Origin: Limnomonas spitsbergensis | Lineage: Eukaryota > Chlorophyta > Chlorophyceae > Chlamydomonadales | NCBI GenBank assembly: GCA_037349105.1 | Contig: JAYJMM010000103.1 | Span: 930,001-994,000, forward strand | Length of the DNA stretch: 64,000 bases | Reading direction: 5' to 3' | In this document: positions 13,401 through 23,176 of the stretch, in pieces | Layout: each line of letters begins with the position of its first letter | Numbering within the stretch: position 1 is the first letter of the stretch | Translations under genes and position numbers: made by a program | The notes under the pieces: model-generated | What the model was told of the DNA's origin: nothing | What the model saw: only the letters and a program-made list of their open reading frames with translations | The model's database searches: none

Positions 13401-16400
13401 GTGCCAACCTCACCAGGCCAGGGCTGCCTACAACAATACGTCAACAAACTGGTGGCAAACACACGAGCAGTACAAAATGTGGCGGCACATTTCCACACCT
13501 GGCCCGGACGGTAGGCCTGTCGTCTCTGGCTGCACTCAATTTGAGCAGTCCAGATCCAGGTACCAGAGGTCAACACATCAGCGGTACAGTGTACACGCAT
13601 GGGCAGTACACAATACGCACCATGCCCCCACCTGGCTAGGGGTGGCAGGCCCACCGTCTCTGGCTGCACCCAAGTCATGTAGTCTAGATCCAGGTACCAC
13701 AGGTCAACACATCAGCGGTACAGTGTACACGCATGGGCAGTACACAATACGCACCATGCCCCCACCTGGCTGGGGGTGGCAGGCCCACCGTCTCTGGCTG
13801 CCCCCAAGTCATGTAGTCTAGATCCAGGTACCAGAGGTCAACACATCAGCGGTACAGTGTACACGCATGGGCAGTACACAATACGCACCATGCCCCCACC
13901 TGGCTGGGGGTGGCAGGCCCACCGTCTCTGGCTGCCCCCAAGTCATGTAGTCTAGATCCAGGTACCAGAGGTCAACACATCAGCGGTACAGTGTACATGC
14001 ATGGGCAATACATAACACGCAACATGCCCCCACCTGGCTGGGGGTGGCAGGCCCACCGTCTCTGGCTGCCCCCAAGTCATGTAGTCCAGATCCAGGTACC
14101 ACAGGTCGCCGAGCGGGCGCCGGTGTGGGTCCTCCCCGGCAAACACGTACAGGCGCCGGCCAATCAGGCTGGCCTGGTTGAGGGTGGGTGGAGGGTGAGG
14201 GTGGGCGGAGGGGTAAATATCGAGGGTGGACGAGTTGAGGGTGAACGTGCCAGTCCTACCCGGCATGCACACGTACGTGCAGTGTCCAATCAGCCTGGCC
14301 TGTTGCAGCTCGGGATGGTGGGAGGTGTAGACGTCAAACAAGTGCAAGCTGGCAAGCTGTGTCCCGCTCTTCATTTTTACTCTCAGTCACATTTTCATGT
14401 TTTTATATGTTTGGATTCCAATATAGGGAAGTATACAGATTTTCAGAAAGAATTACTGAGGTGCAATTTATTAGTTAATTGCAAAAAAAGCGAAATTCCC
14501 TTTCCGGCAAATCAACCCCTTTTAATACAAATAAACCCCTTTCAATACAAATAAACCCCTTTCAATACAAATAAACCCCTTTTAATACAAATAAACCCCT
14601 TTCAATACAAATAAACCCCTTTTAATACAAATAAACCCCTTTCAATACAAATAAACCCCTTTCAATACAAATAACCCCCTTTTAATACAAATAAACCCCC
14701 TTCTTACCGAGTGCCCTCCCCTGGGTGATGGCGCATTGCCCTGGGGCCGTAGCGCGACCACGTCACCGGCCAAGTCCAGCACATACACCGGCATTACATC
14801 AGGGGCATCCTTGGCCTGCAGGTGTAGGGGCAGGTGTGGAGGCAGGTGTGGAGGCAGGTGTGGAGGCAGGCGTGGGGGCAGGTGTGGAGGCAGGCGTGTG
14901 GGACAGGTGTGGAGGCATGTGTGGGACAGGTGTGGGTGGGGGGCAGATTTCAGGGCTTCCTTGGCCTGCAGGTGCGGGGGCAGGTTTGTGTGGCAGGTGC
15001 GTGAGTGTGTGTGGGGGTAGGGGGGCAGAGTCCATCACTTGGCCTGCAGGTGCGGGGGGAGGTGTGGTAGTGGTGGAGTGTGTTTCAGAGTAGGTTAACC
15101 ACCAACCCGGGCCGCATAATGAGAATAAACAGTCGACATATACAGGTCGAGTGGGCCTTGGCACTGGCCGAGCGTTGGGCAGGGCCCTCGAGGTGCTACG
15201 CACCTCGAGGGCCCTGCCCAACGCGAGGGATGAGGGGGCATATTTCAACACTTGGCCTGCACGTGTAAGGGCAGGTGCGGGGGGGAGAGGGGAGGAGGGT
15301 AAGATTTCAGCACTTGGCTTGCAGGTGTGGGGTGGAGTGGGGTGGAGGGGCAGGTGTGGGGGCAGGTGTGGGGTCAGGAGTGTGTGGGGGGGGTAGAGGA
15401 ACAGGTTTCAGCACTTGGCCTGCAGGTGTACGGGCAGGTATGTGTGTGTGTGTGGGGGGGGGGGCAGATTCCAGGGCATCCTTGGCATGTAGGTGTGTGG
15501 GCAGAGTGTGAGGGGTGAGGGAAGGGGGGCAGGTTTCAGGGCATCCTTGGGGCCTGCAGGTGTGGGGGCGTGTGTGTGGGGGGGGGGAAGGGCAGATTTC
15601 AGAGCATCCTTGGACTGCAGGTGGGGATGAGGGGGGGGTTATAGTTCAGGGTAGCACATCTCGTTCTCTTTCAGAGCCCCCCTGCCCTCTCTCTATGCCC
15701 TGTGGATGAGTTCAGAGTGGAACAGTAGCTGACTATTTGCTATGTCCGCTGCTCCTGCAGTGCCCCAAAACCTAGCAGTGCAAACCACTAAATGGGCTCA
15801 CACCCTCCCCACACCTTGCTACGCCCACCCAGGTAATACAATAGTCAGAGGAAATGGGCGTTAGCGCGGAAAAAGGACGAACGAACGGGTTCGCAATGAC
15901 CCCCCAAGTTCCCCCTCCCACACACACCTTGCTATGCCCACCCAGGTAGGAAAGAGCCAGAGGAGTCACCTCCCCAAGGTCCCCCCCCCTCCCCCCCTCC
16001 CCCCTCCCCCGCACCTTGCTATGCCCCCCCAGGAGCCTGGGCAAACCTGGGCAAACCACTGAATGTGCTCACACCCTCCCCACCTAGGAGCACCCCAACA
16101 CACCCTCCCCCCACCTTGCTAGGCTCACCCTTGACGACCAGTGCAAAACACGGAAGGTATTCTCAGCCTCCCCGCCTGGCAGCGCCCCAACACACCCTCC
16201 CCCCACCTTGCTAAGCTCACCCTTGACAACCAGTGCAAAACACGGAAGGTATTCTCAGCCTCCCCGCCTGGCAGCGCCCCAACACACCCTCCCCCCACCT
16301 TGCTAGGCTCACCCTTGACGACCAGTGCAAAACACGGAAGGTATTCTCAGCCTCCCCGCCTGGCAGCGCCCCAACACACCCTCCCCCCACCTTGCTAAGC

Positions 16401-19400
16401 TCACCCTTGACAACCAGTGCAAAACACGGAAGGTATTCTCAGCCTCCCCGCCTGGCAGCGCCCCAACACACCCTCCCCCCACCTTGCTAGGCTCACCCTT
16501 GACGACCAGTGCAAAACACGGAAGGTATTCTCAGCCTCCCCGCCTGGCAGCGCCCCAACACACCCTCCCCCCACCTTGCTAAGCTCACCCTTGACAACCA
16601 GTGCAAAACACGGAAGGTATTCTCAGCCTCCCCGCCTGGCAGCGCCCCAACACACCCTCCCCCCACCTTGCTAGGCTCACCCTTGACGACCAGTGCAAAA
16701 CACGGAAGGTATTCTCAGCCTCCCCGCCTGGCAGCGCCCCAACACACCCTCCCCCCACCTTGCTAAGCTCACCCTTGACGACCAGTGCAAAACACGGAAG
16801 GTATTCTCAGCCTCCCCGCCTGGCAGCGCCCCAACACACCCTCCCCCCACCTTGCTATGCCTACCCAGGACCACCAGCCCCAAAATCTGCCGGTGCCCCA
16901 AAACACTCTCCTCACAAAAGGACCACCAGTTCCCCCCCCCTCCCCCCACCTTGCTATGCCCGCCCAGGACCACCAGGGCATCCTTCCACGGCGTCATGGT
17001 GTGACCCGCGATGGCAGGCAGGCCCGAAGGGGCGGAGGCCTTGGGCGCAATGGCGGCTGGCGCATCCACCGGGGTGGGGGAAGCAGCAGGCACGTCCACC
17101 TCAGCAGCAGGGGCATTCTCCTGCTGGGGGATTGCAGGGGTGGAATTGCAGGGGTTGGTTGTTGTTGATCGGCTACCTAGAGCGGAGCAGAAGAAAAGCT
17201 ACGGCGGAAGTTCTCTATGTAAGAAGGGTGAAGGGTTTAGGGTACGGCAGTAGCATTCAGCAGTACTATGGGTGGGACAGCAGGCTACGACGACAGCCTT
17301 CAAGCTGGGCAGTAGCAGGAGCACGGAGGTAACCGTTGCTCTGTCTCTGTTTCCTCTTCCCTCCCTCATACTCCAACATTCACCCCTCCCGCCCCTCCCT
17401 CCAACCCTTCTCTCCCTCCCCTCCCCTCCCTCCCTCCCTCCCTCCCTCGCTCCCTCCTTCCCTCCCCTCCCCTCCCCTCCCTCCCCTCCCCTCCCTCCCT
17501 CCCTCGCTCCCTCCTTCCCTCCCCTCCCCTCCCCTCCCTCCCCTCTCTTCCCTCCTTTCCTCCCTCTCACCCCTCCTTCCCTCCCTTCCCTCCCCTCCCC
17601 CACCCTCCCTCCCTCCCCTTCGTCCCTCCCTCCCCTCCGTCCCTCCCTCTCCTCCCTCCCTCCTTCCCTCCCTTCCTCCTCTCCCTCATCCTCCGACATT
17701 CACCTTCTCAACCGGCTGCAAGGTCTGCGTGGTGATGGAGGACCAGGTCATCTTGGTCACATCCAAGCGCCACATGTCACTCAAGTAACGTCCACCTGAT
17801 CACCGGAGGACGCATGCAGGGGGCAGCTCATTTCTGCAATTTACATTTCTACCTTTTGTAAGAAATAAGCGCTTGTCAGGTTTGGCAAGGTGCTTGGAAT
17901 GAGGGGAGGGGCGTCGTCACCCTTACTTGCGGTGACAAATTACCAGGGGGGCTAGTACACAAAGGGACCCATGCATACAGGGGGCAGCTTATTCTGCAAT
18001 TTATTTCATCCTTCTGGAAGAACTACGAGCTGGTCATGTATGAAACCGTCCTTCCTTCTCCTTCTCTTATACCTGTCACTGTTCAGGCACCACTGAACCC
18101 CTTGTGACCGTCCTCGTCCCCTGTCCCCATCCCTCTGTCCCCATTTAAGCTCCCCCCTGCCCCTGTCCCCGTCCCTCTGTCACTGTCCTTGCTTCTCCTG
18201 TCCCTGTCCCTGTCACCGTCCAGGCACCACTGAACCCCTTGTGACCGTCCCCGTCAGCCAGTACTCACTGTGGTTCCCGCCTTGTTAGTTAAGGGTTTAA
18301 GGTTTGGGGTTTTACCCTTGTGTCCATCCCCCTCAGCCACTGCTTACTGTAGCAGCTGCCCACCTAGTTTAGGTTTATAGGTTTAGGGTTAAAGATTCAG
18401 GGTTTAAGAGTTTAGGGTTTAGCCCCCCTTATATCCTTCCCCCTCAGCCAGTACTCACTGTAGCACCTGCCCACCTAGTTTAGGGTTACAGGTTTAGGGT
18501 TAAAGATTCAGGGTTTAAGAGTTTAGGGTTTAGCCCCCCTTGTGTCCACCCCCCTCAGCCAGTACTCACTGTAGTTCCCGCCCACCACGTACAGCATGCC
18601 GTTGATCATGGCCGTTGCATGTTCATACCTGAAAAGGATGAACAAAGGGCAAGGCTTAAATGCTGGAATTCAGCACAATTTTACCCCCAAGTGTCAGGGT
18701 TATGATAACACCAACTGAACCCGAACCCCTTTGCCTATTAAGTACTCCTTGTTTCTTTCAGCATTAACCCTCCGCATATCTATATAAATGCACTGTGCAG
18801 TACCAGTTTAAAGATACATTTGCCATGCCTAAACTATTTTGCGCTCATATCTTTCCACCTACTTATGGCTTTCCATAGTCAATCCTACACCCTGAGCTTC
18901 TCCTCCCCACGCTCCAACCACCACAGTGGCATGCCCAAATTAACCATAAACCCTACACCCCAAAACTCCTCCCCCCCGACCTGGGCCGCGGCATTCCCTC
19001 ATACACCCTAAACCCCAAGCAATCTCCTCCCTCCTATCCACTAACCATGGCAATGGCTTGCGCTGCAGGGTGGACTGCTGCACCAGGGTCCAAGCCCTAA
19101 TTGACCCAAAACCCCAAGCAGGCTTCACACTCCTATCCACTAACCCTAATATACCCCAAGCTTCTCCCTCCTATACACTAACCTTGGCAGTGGCTTGCGC
19201 TGCTGCGTAGACTGCTGCACCAGGGTCCCTGATATACCCCAAGCTTCTCCCTCCTATACACTAACCTTGGCAGTGGCTTGCGCTGCTGCGTAGACTGCTG
19301 CACCAGGGTCCCTGATATACCCCAAGCTTCTCCCTCCTATACACTAACCTTGGCAGTGGCTTGCGCTGCTGCGTAGACTGCTGCACCAGGGTCCATGCAG

Positions 19401-22400
19401 ACGCAACAGCCACCTCGGCCGCGGGGCGCAGCGTCTGGAGTGCTGCTGGTGGCTGGTTGGCCACAGCGGGGTCGGCTGAGCAAAGGACCCCTTCTTGAGA
19501 CGCCTGCATCGATCCCACCTCCAGCAGCAGGGAGTACCAATCTGCCTGCAAGTGGGAAGAGGGGGGGGGGGGGGGGGGGGGGCGAGTCAGGGGCAGCATC
19601 AGACTCCGCCTCCAGCAGCAGGGAGTACCAATCTGCCTGCAAGTGGGAAGAGGGGGGGGGGGGGGCGAGTCAGGGGCAGCATCAGACTCCGCCTCCAGTA
19701 GCAGGGAGTACCAATCTGCCTGCAAGTGGGAAGAGGGGGGGAGGGGGGGGGCGAGTCAGGGGCAGCATCAGACTCCGCCTCCAGTAGCAGGGAGTACCAA
19801 TCTGCCTGCAAGTGGGAAGGGGGGGGGGGGGGGGGGCGAGTCAGGGGCAGCATCAGACTCCGCCTCCAGTAGCAGGGAGTACCAATCTGCCTGCAAGTGG
19901 GAAGAGGGGGGGGGGGGGGGGGCGAGTCAGGGGCAGCATCAGACTCCGCCTCCAGTAGCAGGGAGTACCAATCTGCCTGCAAGTGGGAAGAGGGGGGGGG
20001 GGGGCGAGTCAGGGGCAGCATCAGACTCCGCCTCCAGTAGCAGGGAGTACCAATCTGCCTGCAAGTGGGAAGGGGGAGGGTGGGGGGCGAGTCAGGGGCA
20101 GCATCAGACTCCGCCTCCAGTAGCAGGGAGTACCAATCTGCCTGCAAGTGGGAAGAGGGGGGGGGGGGGGGGGGGGGCGAGTCAGGGGCAGCATCAGACT
20201 CCGCCTCCAGTAGCAGGGAGTACCAATCTGCCTGCAAGTGGGAAGAGGGGGGGGGGGGGGGGGGGCGAGTCAGGGGCAGCATCAGACTCCGCCTCCAGTA
20301 GCAGGGAGTACCAATCTGCCTGCAAGTGGGAAGAGGGGGGGGGGGGGCGAGTCAGGGGCAGCATCAGACTCCGCCTCCAGTAGCAGGGAGTACCAATCTG
20401 CCTGCAAGTGGGAAGGGGGAGGGTGGGGGGCGAGTCAGGGGCAGCATCAGACTCCGCCTCCAGTAGCAGGGAGTACCAATCTGCCTGCAAGTGGGAAGAG
20501 GGGGGGGGGGGGGGGCGAGTCAGGGGCAGCATCAGACTCCGCCTCCAGTAGCAGGGAGTACCAATCTGCCTGCAAGTGGGAAGAGGGGGGGGGGGGGCGA
20601 GTCAGGGGCAGCATCAGACTCCGCCTCCAGTAGCAGGGAGTACCAATCTGCCTGCAAGTGGGAAGGGGGGGGGGGGGCGAGTCAGGGTCAGCATCAGACT
20701 CCGCCTCCAGTAGCAGGGAGTACAAATCTGCCTGCAAGTGGGAAGAGGGGGGGGGGGGGGGGGCGAGTCAGGGGCAGCATCAGACTCCGCCTCCAGAAGC
20801 AGGGAGTACCAATCTGCCTGCAAGTGGGAAGGGGGGGGGGGGGGGGCGAGTCAGGGGCAGCATCAGGGTTACCCGGCACGAAAATACGGAACTTTCAATC
20901 GGTACGGACACAGTGGAAGGATTGGGTGAGCTTATAACTGATAAATATTTTTGTATATACCTGTTTGGTACCCCCCCCCTCCCCCCCTGCGTCCATACCA
21001 CGACCCCCTGTTCCCCTCCCTGTCCTCCGCGCCCATCGGCTGGCAACCACTCTTACTTCCTTGCTCTAAGGGTTGAGGGTTAACCCTCCAACCTTAACTA
21101 AGCTGGTAACCACTCATGGTTTCTTTGCTCTAAGGGTTGAGGGTTAACCCTCCACCCTTAACTAAGCTGGTAACCACTCATGGTTTCTTTGCTCTTAGGG
21201 TTCCCGGTTACGGGTTGTGGGTAAACTTAACCCTATAACCTTTAACCTAAACTAGGGTGGCGGCGACTTTCTACTTCCCAGCTCTTGCCCCCCTCCCAGT
21301 CCTCTGCACCTCTCCCCTAACGCCTGCTGTCACCGCTCCTCTCACTCCCCCACGCACGCCCCCCCCGCCCCCCCCCCCCCCCCCCCGCCCATGAAGTGGC
21401 AACCAGTGCCTCTTTCGCCGTTCCTTCGCTCTGTCTCATCCCTCGTTTCCTCCTCCCCCTCCCCTTTCTCTCCCCTATCCCGCCTTTGCCCTTCCCTTGC
21501 TCCCTCTCATCCTTCAGTCTCTCCCCCCTACTCTCTCTTCCCTCGCTCTCCCTTTCCCCGCTCTCGCCGTGCCCCCCTCTCTCTATCCCCGTTCTCTTGC
21601 ACCCCTTAAACTCTCCGACCCCCACTCCCTGCTCAACTACCCCCTACTTCCACACTCACCTCCTTCCCCCGCGAGCTGGCATCCCCAACAGACATCTCCC
21701 CCGCCGCTCAGGTTAGGGTTTCGGGATTTAGGACTCCCTCCTGCTCACCTGCTCCTCCTCCACCGTGCGCACGTACAGCCGCATGGCCTCCATGCGGTTC
21801 ATCTTCCCCAGGTGCTTCCAGCTCTGCCACTTTGCAATTTCCTCCGCATTGCCCAGGCCCCAGCCTCCTGGCTTGGCGACCTTGCACTCGCCGATGCTGA
21901 TCTGCTGCTCTAGCGCGTACAAGATGAGCTGAGCCTCCGTGCTCAGAGGCTTGCCTGCGGCAGGTGCGGAAGGGTTTTTGAGGACCGAGAGATCTCACCA
22001 GAGGTGTGGCATGTTCTCTGCTCTGCGCTTTCGGCGCTGTCCGGAATGTGCTCGAGAGCGTTGCCTGTGGCTGATGGATTTATTTTCAGGATACCGGTAC
22101 CCATACCAAAATGCCATTATATTTATGTTCTTTTCAATTTGAGCATTTTCCTGGATGTCAGAAATGTGTTCAGGGGTGCCCTGGACGGAGGGGCGGAGGG
22201 ACCGAGGGCCATGTGATCATTAGTAGGTTCTGTGCAGCGCACGCCTGAGGCGTGTTTGGCGATAAATGCGCCAGTGCCCCCAACCCAGGTGGCAGATCAT
22301 AATCCATAACTAGATTTAAGATTGGAGGGCTCAACAGCATTGGAGCCACGCACTCCAGCAAAAGGAAATGGATGTAATGAAGAAGGAAATGACATGCTGC

Positions 22401-22695
22401 ACTCTATAAGGACTTAGTCCAGCACCTGTGTTTGAAGGGCTGCTTCTAAATACTGTGACCTTCAACTTCGCAACGTGACTGATCAGAAGGTGCGCTGGAT
22501 CCACTGTGCGACCTGCTCCAGCCCCGCCAAGTGGCCAGGCAGATCCCGCCCTAAGGGGCCAGGCAGGTCCTGCCCTACCAAGGGACCAGGCAGGTACTGC
22601 ATTGGAGCTTTTTTGCCTTTCCCCTTGCCCATCTTGCCTGCATTCATCTTCATGAACTTGGCAGCTGCCTCGAATCGATCCGGGTAGCCGAGCAT
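4380..22695 (-). CDS. Kelch-repeat acyl-CoA-binding protein (class IV ACBP), 17 exons
   Basis: Binds acyl-CoA esters; plant relatives (ACBP4/5 type) are cytosolic lipid carriers with kelch interaction domains. I built the model from splice sites and phase. Exons: 22638-22695, 21749-21954, 19349-19545, 18570-18628, 17704-17795, 16950-17120, 14708-14815, 14034-14173, 13092-13144, 10967-11031, 10287-10392, 9428-9564, 8784-8852, 7220-7453, 6719-6806, 6295-6362, 4380-4532. Every junction keeps frame and the total is about 667 codons, close to the roughly 670 aa of plant ACBP4/5. Domain order matches: ACB domain, six kelch-like blades, Ala/Pro linker, coiled coil. All introns are GT-AG except intron 1, which looks GC-AG. 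Uncertain points: the first ATG (22695), the exon 6 start (17120 or 17123), and the last exon, which could instead splice out at 4399 rather than stop at 4380. The coding sequence is dispersed over 18 kb of repeat-rich introns. Confidence 0.88.
4978..5086. repeat. Interstitial telomere-like TTAAGGGG tract
   Basis: About fifteen units of GGGGTTAA/GGGGGTTAA in tandem. Many shorter TTTAGGG/CCCTAAA runs occur elsewhere (for example 7500-7800, 18300-18540, 50220-50400). Confidence 0.75.
5805..5985. repeat. Second copy of the GGCCAAAGCA dispersed repeat
   Basis: Contains TTTTTCGGCTACCAGTCCACC, GCAGCCGTCAAAGGCC and GGCCAAAGCAGCATGGCTGG, aligning with 3935-4140. Confidence 0.5.
8318..8480. repeat. 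20-bp tandem repeat (AGGTTCATTACATTTCATGA)
   Basis: About eight units with increasing divergence toward 8480, inside intron 13 of the ACBP gene. Confidence 0.8.
8784..19545 (-). CDS. Kelch-propeller exons 3-13 of the kelch ACBP
   Basis: Exon 3 links the ACB domain to the propeller (ADWYSLLLE start, then an Ala/Gln-rich linker). Blade signatures follow: exon 4 YEHATAMING...YVVGGNY; exon 5 GRYLSDMWRLDVTKMTW; exon 6 AGHTMTPWKDALVVLGGHSK after an Ala/Pro stretch; exon 7 PVYVLDLAGDVV...PRGGHS; exon 8 LYVFAGEDPHRRPLGDLWYL then DLDYMTWGQPE; exon 9 SAAVYQNRYLLVFGG; exon 10 GTMASCFNDLHVLD; exon 11 PRAGHCGMIVG...YIIGGGNN; exon 12 DMLALDLTDL...PLSSEGISLALL; exon 13 EYVLLSFGGYNGKYHNL. The double-Gly, Tyr and Trp spacing is kelch-like, and the order is colinear with plant ACBP4/5. 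Phases of all joins agree. The propeller should be a protein-interaction platform. Confidence 0.87.
10010..10345 (-). repeat. Exon 11 donor echoes, four units
   Basis: Four copies of the exon 11 end (GTNTGGTACATCATTGGAGG through AACATCAAAG|GTGTGAAC) at about 10020, 10100, 10195 and 10285. Only the last is contiguous with the rest of exon 11; the others lie downstream in the intron. Confidence 0.85.
11190..12545. repeat. 23-bp minisatellite, about 58 units
   Basis: Unit contains CTCAACTCCGGAGCTCCTTC with the palindrome GGAGCTCC. The 23-bp period makes all plus frames open, giving spurious Ser/Leu-rich ORFs. Located in ACBP intron 9. Confidence 0.95.
13560..14105 (-). repeat. 134-bp array repeating the end of ACBP exon 8
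   Basis: Copies of the exon 8 end (TACCTGGATCTGGACTACAT ... CCAG|GTGGGGGCAT) plus intron sequence recur every 134 bp (starts of the shared block at about 13671, 13805, 13939 and 14073), with a divergent fifth copy near 13520. The 14034-14173 copy is the functional exon. Confidence 0.88.
14516..14703. repeat. 20-bp tandem repeat just inside ACBP intron 7
   Basis: About nine units of ATAAACCCCTTTCAATACAA begin immediately after the exon 7 donor at 14707. Confidence 0.88.
14821..15640 (-). repeat. Acceptor echoes of ACBP exon 7, about a dozen units
   Basis: The motif CACCTGCAG|GCCAAG with GATGCCC or similar recurs through the intron upstream of exon 7, separated by short G/T-rich spacers. Each unit reproduces the acceptor and the first codons of exon 7. 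Confidence 0.8.
15172..15224. repeat. Perfect 25-bp inverted repeat with 3-nt loop
   Basis: GCGTTGGGCAGGGCCCTCGA... and its exact complement flank a TAC loop, giving a very stable GC-rich hairpin on either strand inside ACBP intron 6. Confidence 0.92.
16010..16960 (-). repeat. 92-bp / 184-bp higher-order array repeating the ACBP exon 6 donor
   Basis: Eight to ten 92-bp units each contain the exon 6 terminus motif AGCAAG|GTGGGG. Units alternate between two variants (CTAAGCTC...GACAACC and CTAGGCTC...GACGACC), giving a 184-bp higher-order period. Spurious 85-codon ORFs start every 92 bp. Confidence 0.9.
17360..17710. repeat. C/T-rich tract in ACBP intron 5 with donor copies at both ends
   Basis: A roughly 300-bp CCCTCCCT-type tract is bracketed by two copies of the exon 5 donor context (GGTGAATGT) at about 17380 and 17700. 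Confidence 0.75.
18250..18570 (-). repeat. Exon 4 donor echoes of the ACBP gene
   Basis: Three decayed copies of the exon 4 end and donor (CTACAGTGAGTACTGGCTGA) at about 18255, 18335 and 18450 lie 3' of the real one at 18570, interleaved with TTTAGGG-like runs. Confidence 0.75.
19145..19348 (-). repeat. Exon 3 donor echoes of the ACBP gene
   Basis: Tandem roughly 80-bp copies of the exon 3 end (CAGCGCAAGCCACTGCCAAG|GTTAGTG) at about 19185 and 19265, and a more divergent one near 19045, follow the functional copy ending at 19349. Confidence 0.85.
19546..20875 (-). repeat. Acceptor echoes of ACBP exon 3, about 16 copies including the real one
   Basis: Units of about 82-92 bp each carry a poly-C tract, CTTCCCACTTGCAG and the exon start (GCAGATTGGTACTCCCTGCT, with GAGGCGGAGTCTGATGCTGC). 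Each is a near-perfect polypyrimidine tract plus AG acceptor. Variable C-run lengths destroy a common frame, so only the copy at 19545 leads into the rest of exon 3. Confidence 0.92.
21749..22695 (-). CDS. ACB-domain exons 1-2 of the kelch ACBP
   Basis: Exon 1 (22638-22695) starts at an ATG and encodes MLGYPDRFEAAAKFM, matching the YPxRFxAAA opening of plant ACB domains. Exon 2 (21749-21954) reads KPLSTEAQLILYALEQQ, then GECKVAKPGGW, then KWQSWKHLGKM and EAMRLYVRTVEEEQ. These are the classic ACB helices with the YxLxxQ, KWxxW and EAMRLYV signatures that form the acyl-CoA pocket. The exon 1 donor that fits the phase is GCAG|GCAAGA, a strong GC-AG type donor. An in-frame continuation past it is Lys/Gly-rich and low complexity. 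Exon 2 is flanked by a CCGCAG acceptor and a CAG|GTGAGC donor. About 680 bp of intron 1 shows no repeat array. Confidence 0.88.
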
Positions 22696-23176
22696 GCAGG
22701 GCTGCGAGCCCGAGGATTGGCCCTGTGTCGATTGCACCAATAATTCGTTTCGTCGGTTCCATCGGTCAGCGAGAGACGAGCCATACAATACTGATATTTC
22801 CCAAATACCTATACATTGATGTATGATGGAGAGCGCCTCACCTCTAATGCCATGGCTCGTAACTTTGGGATGTTCAAGATCTTGCCACTCCGGCAGAGTT
22901 TCCGACAGCCTCGACACAAGTGGTATCACGAACAATTTTTTCAAACTATTTCAAGTAACACCCTGGCGCAAGGCAACAAGACGAGATCGATCAGCTGACC
23001 TCGCTAGGACCGCAACATGACATGACAGCGTTAGCCTTTACTGTACCCTGGCCCTCAACTACAGAATCTCGTCCTCAGCTACTGCGCTACTACGACCAAC
23101 TCAAGGCCAGTCACGCACTGCGCACGCGAGCTCCACTCTGCGACCCACCGGCAGCACAGCCTTTGACACCCAATTT
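22696..23176. promoter_or_regulatory. Candidate bidirectional promoter between the ACBP and DUF493 genes
   Basis: The 481 bp between two head-to-head first exons contain none of the repeat arrays that fill the flanking introns. No TATA-like core can be assigned with confidence. The inference rests only on geometry and on the two predicted starts. Confidence 0.4.
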
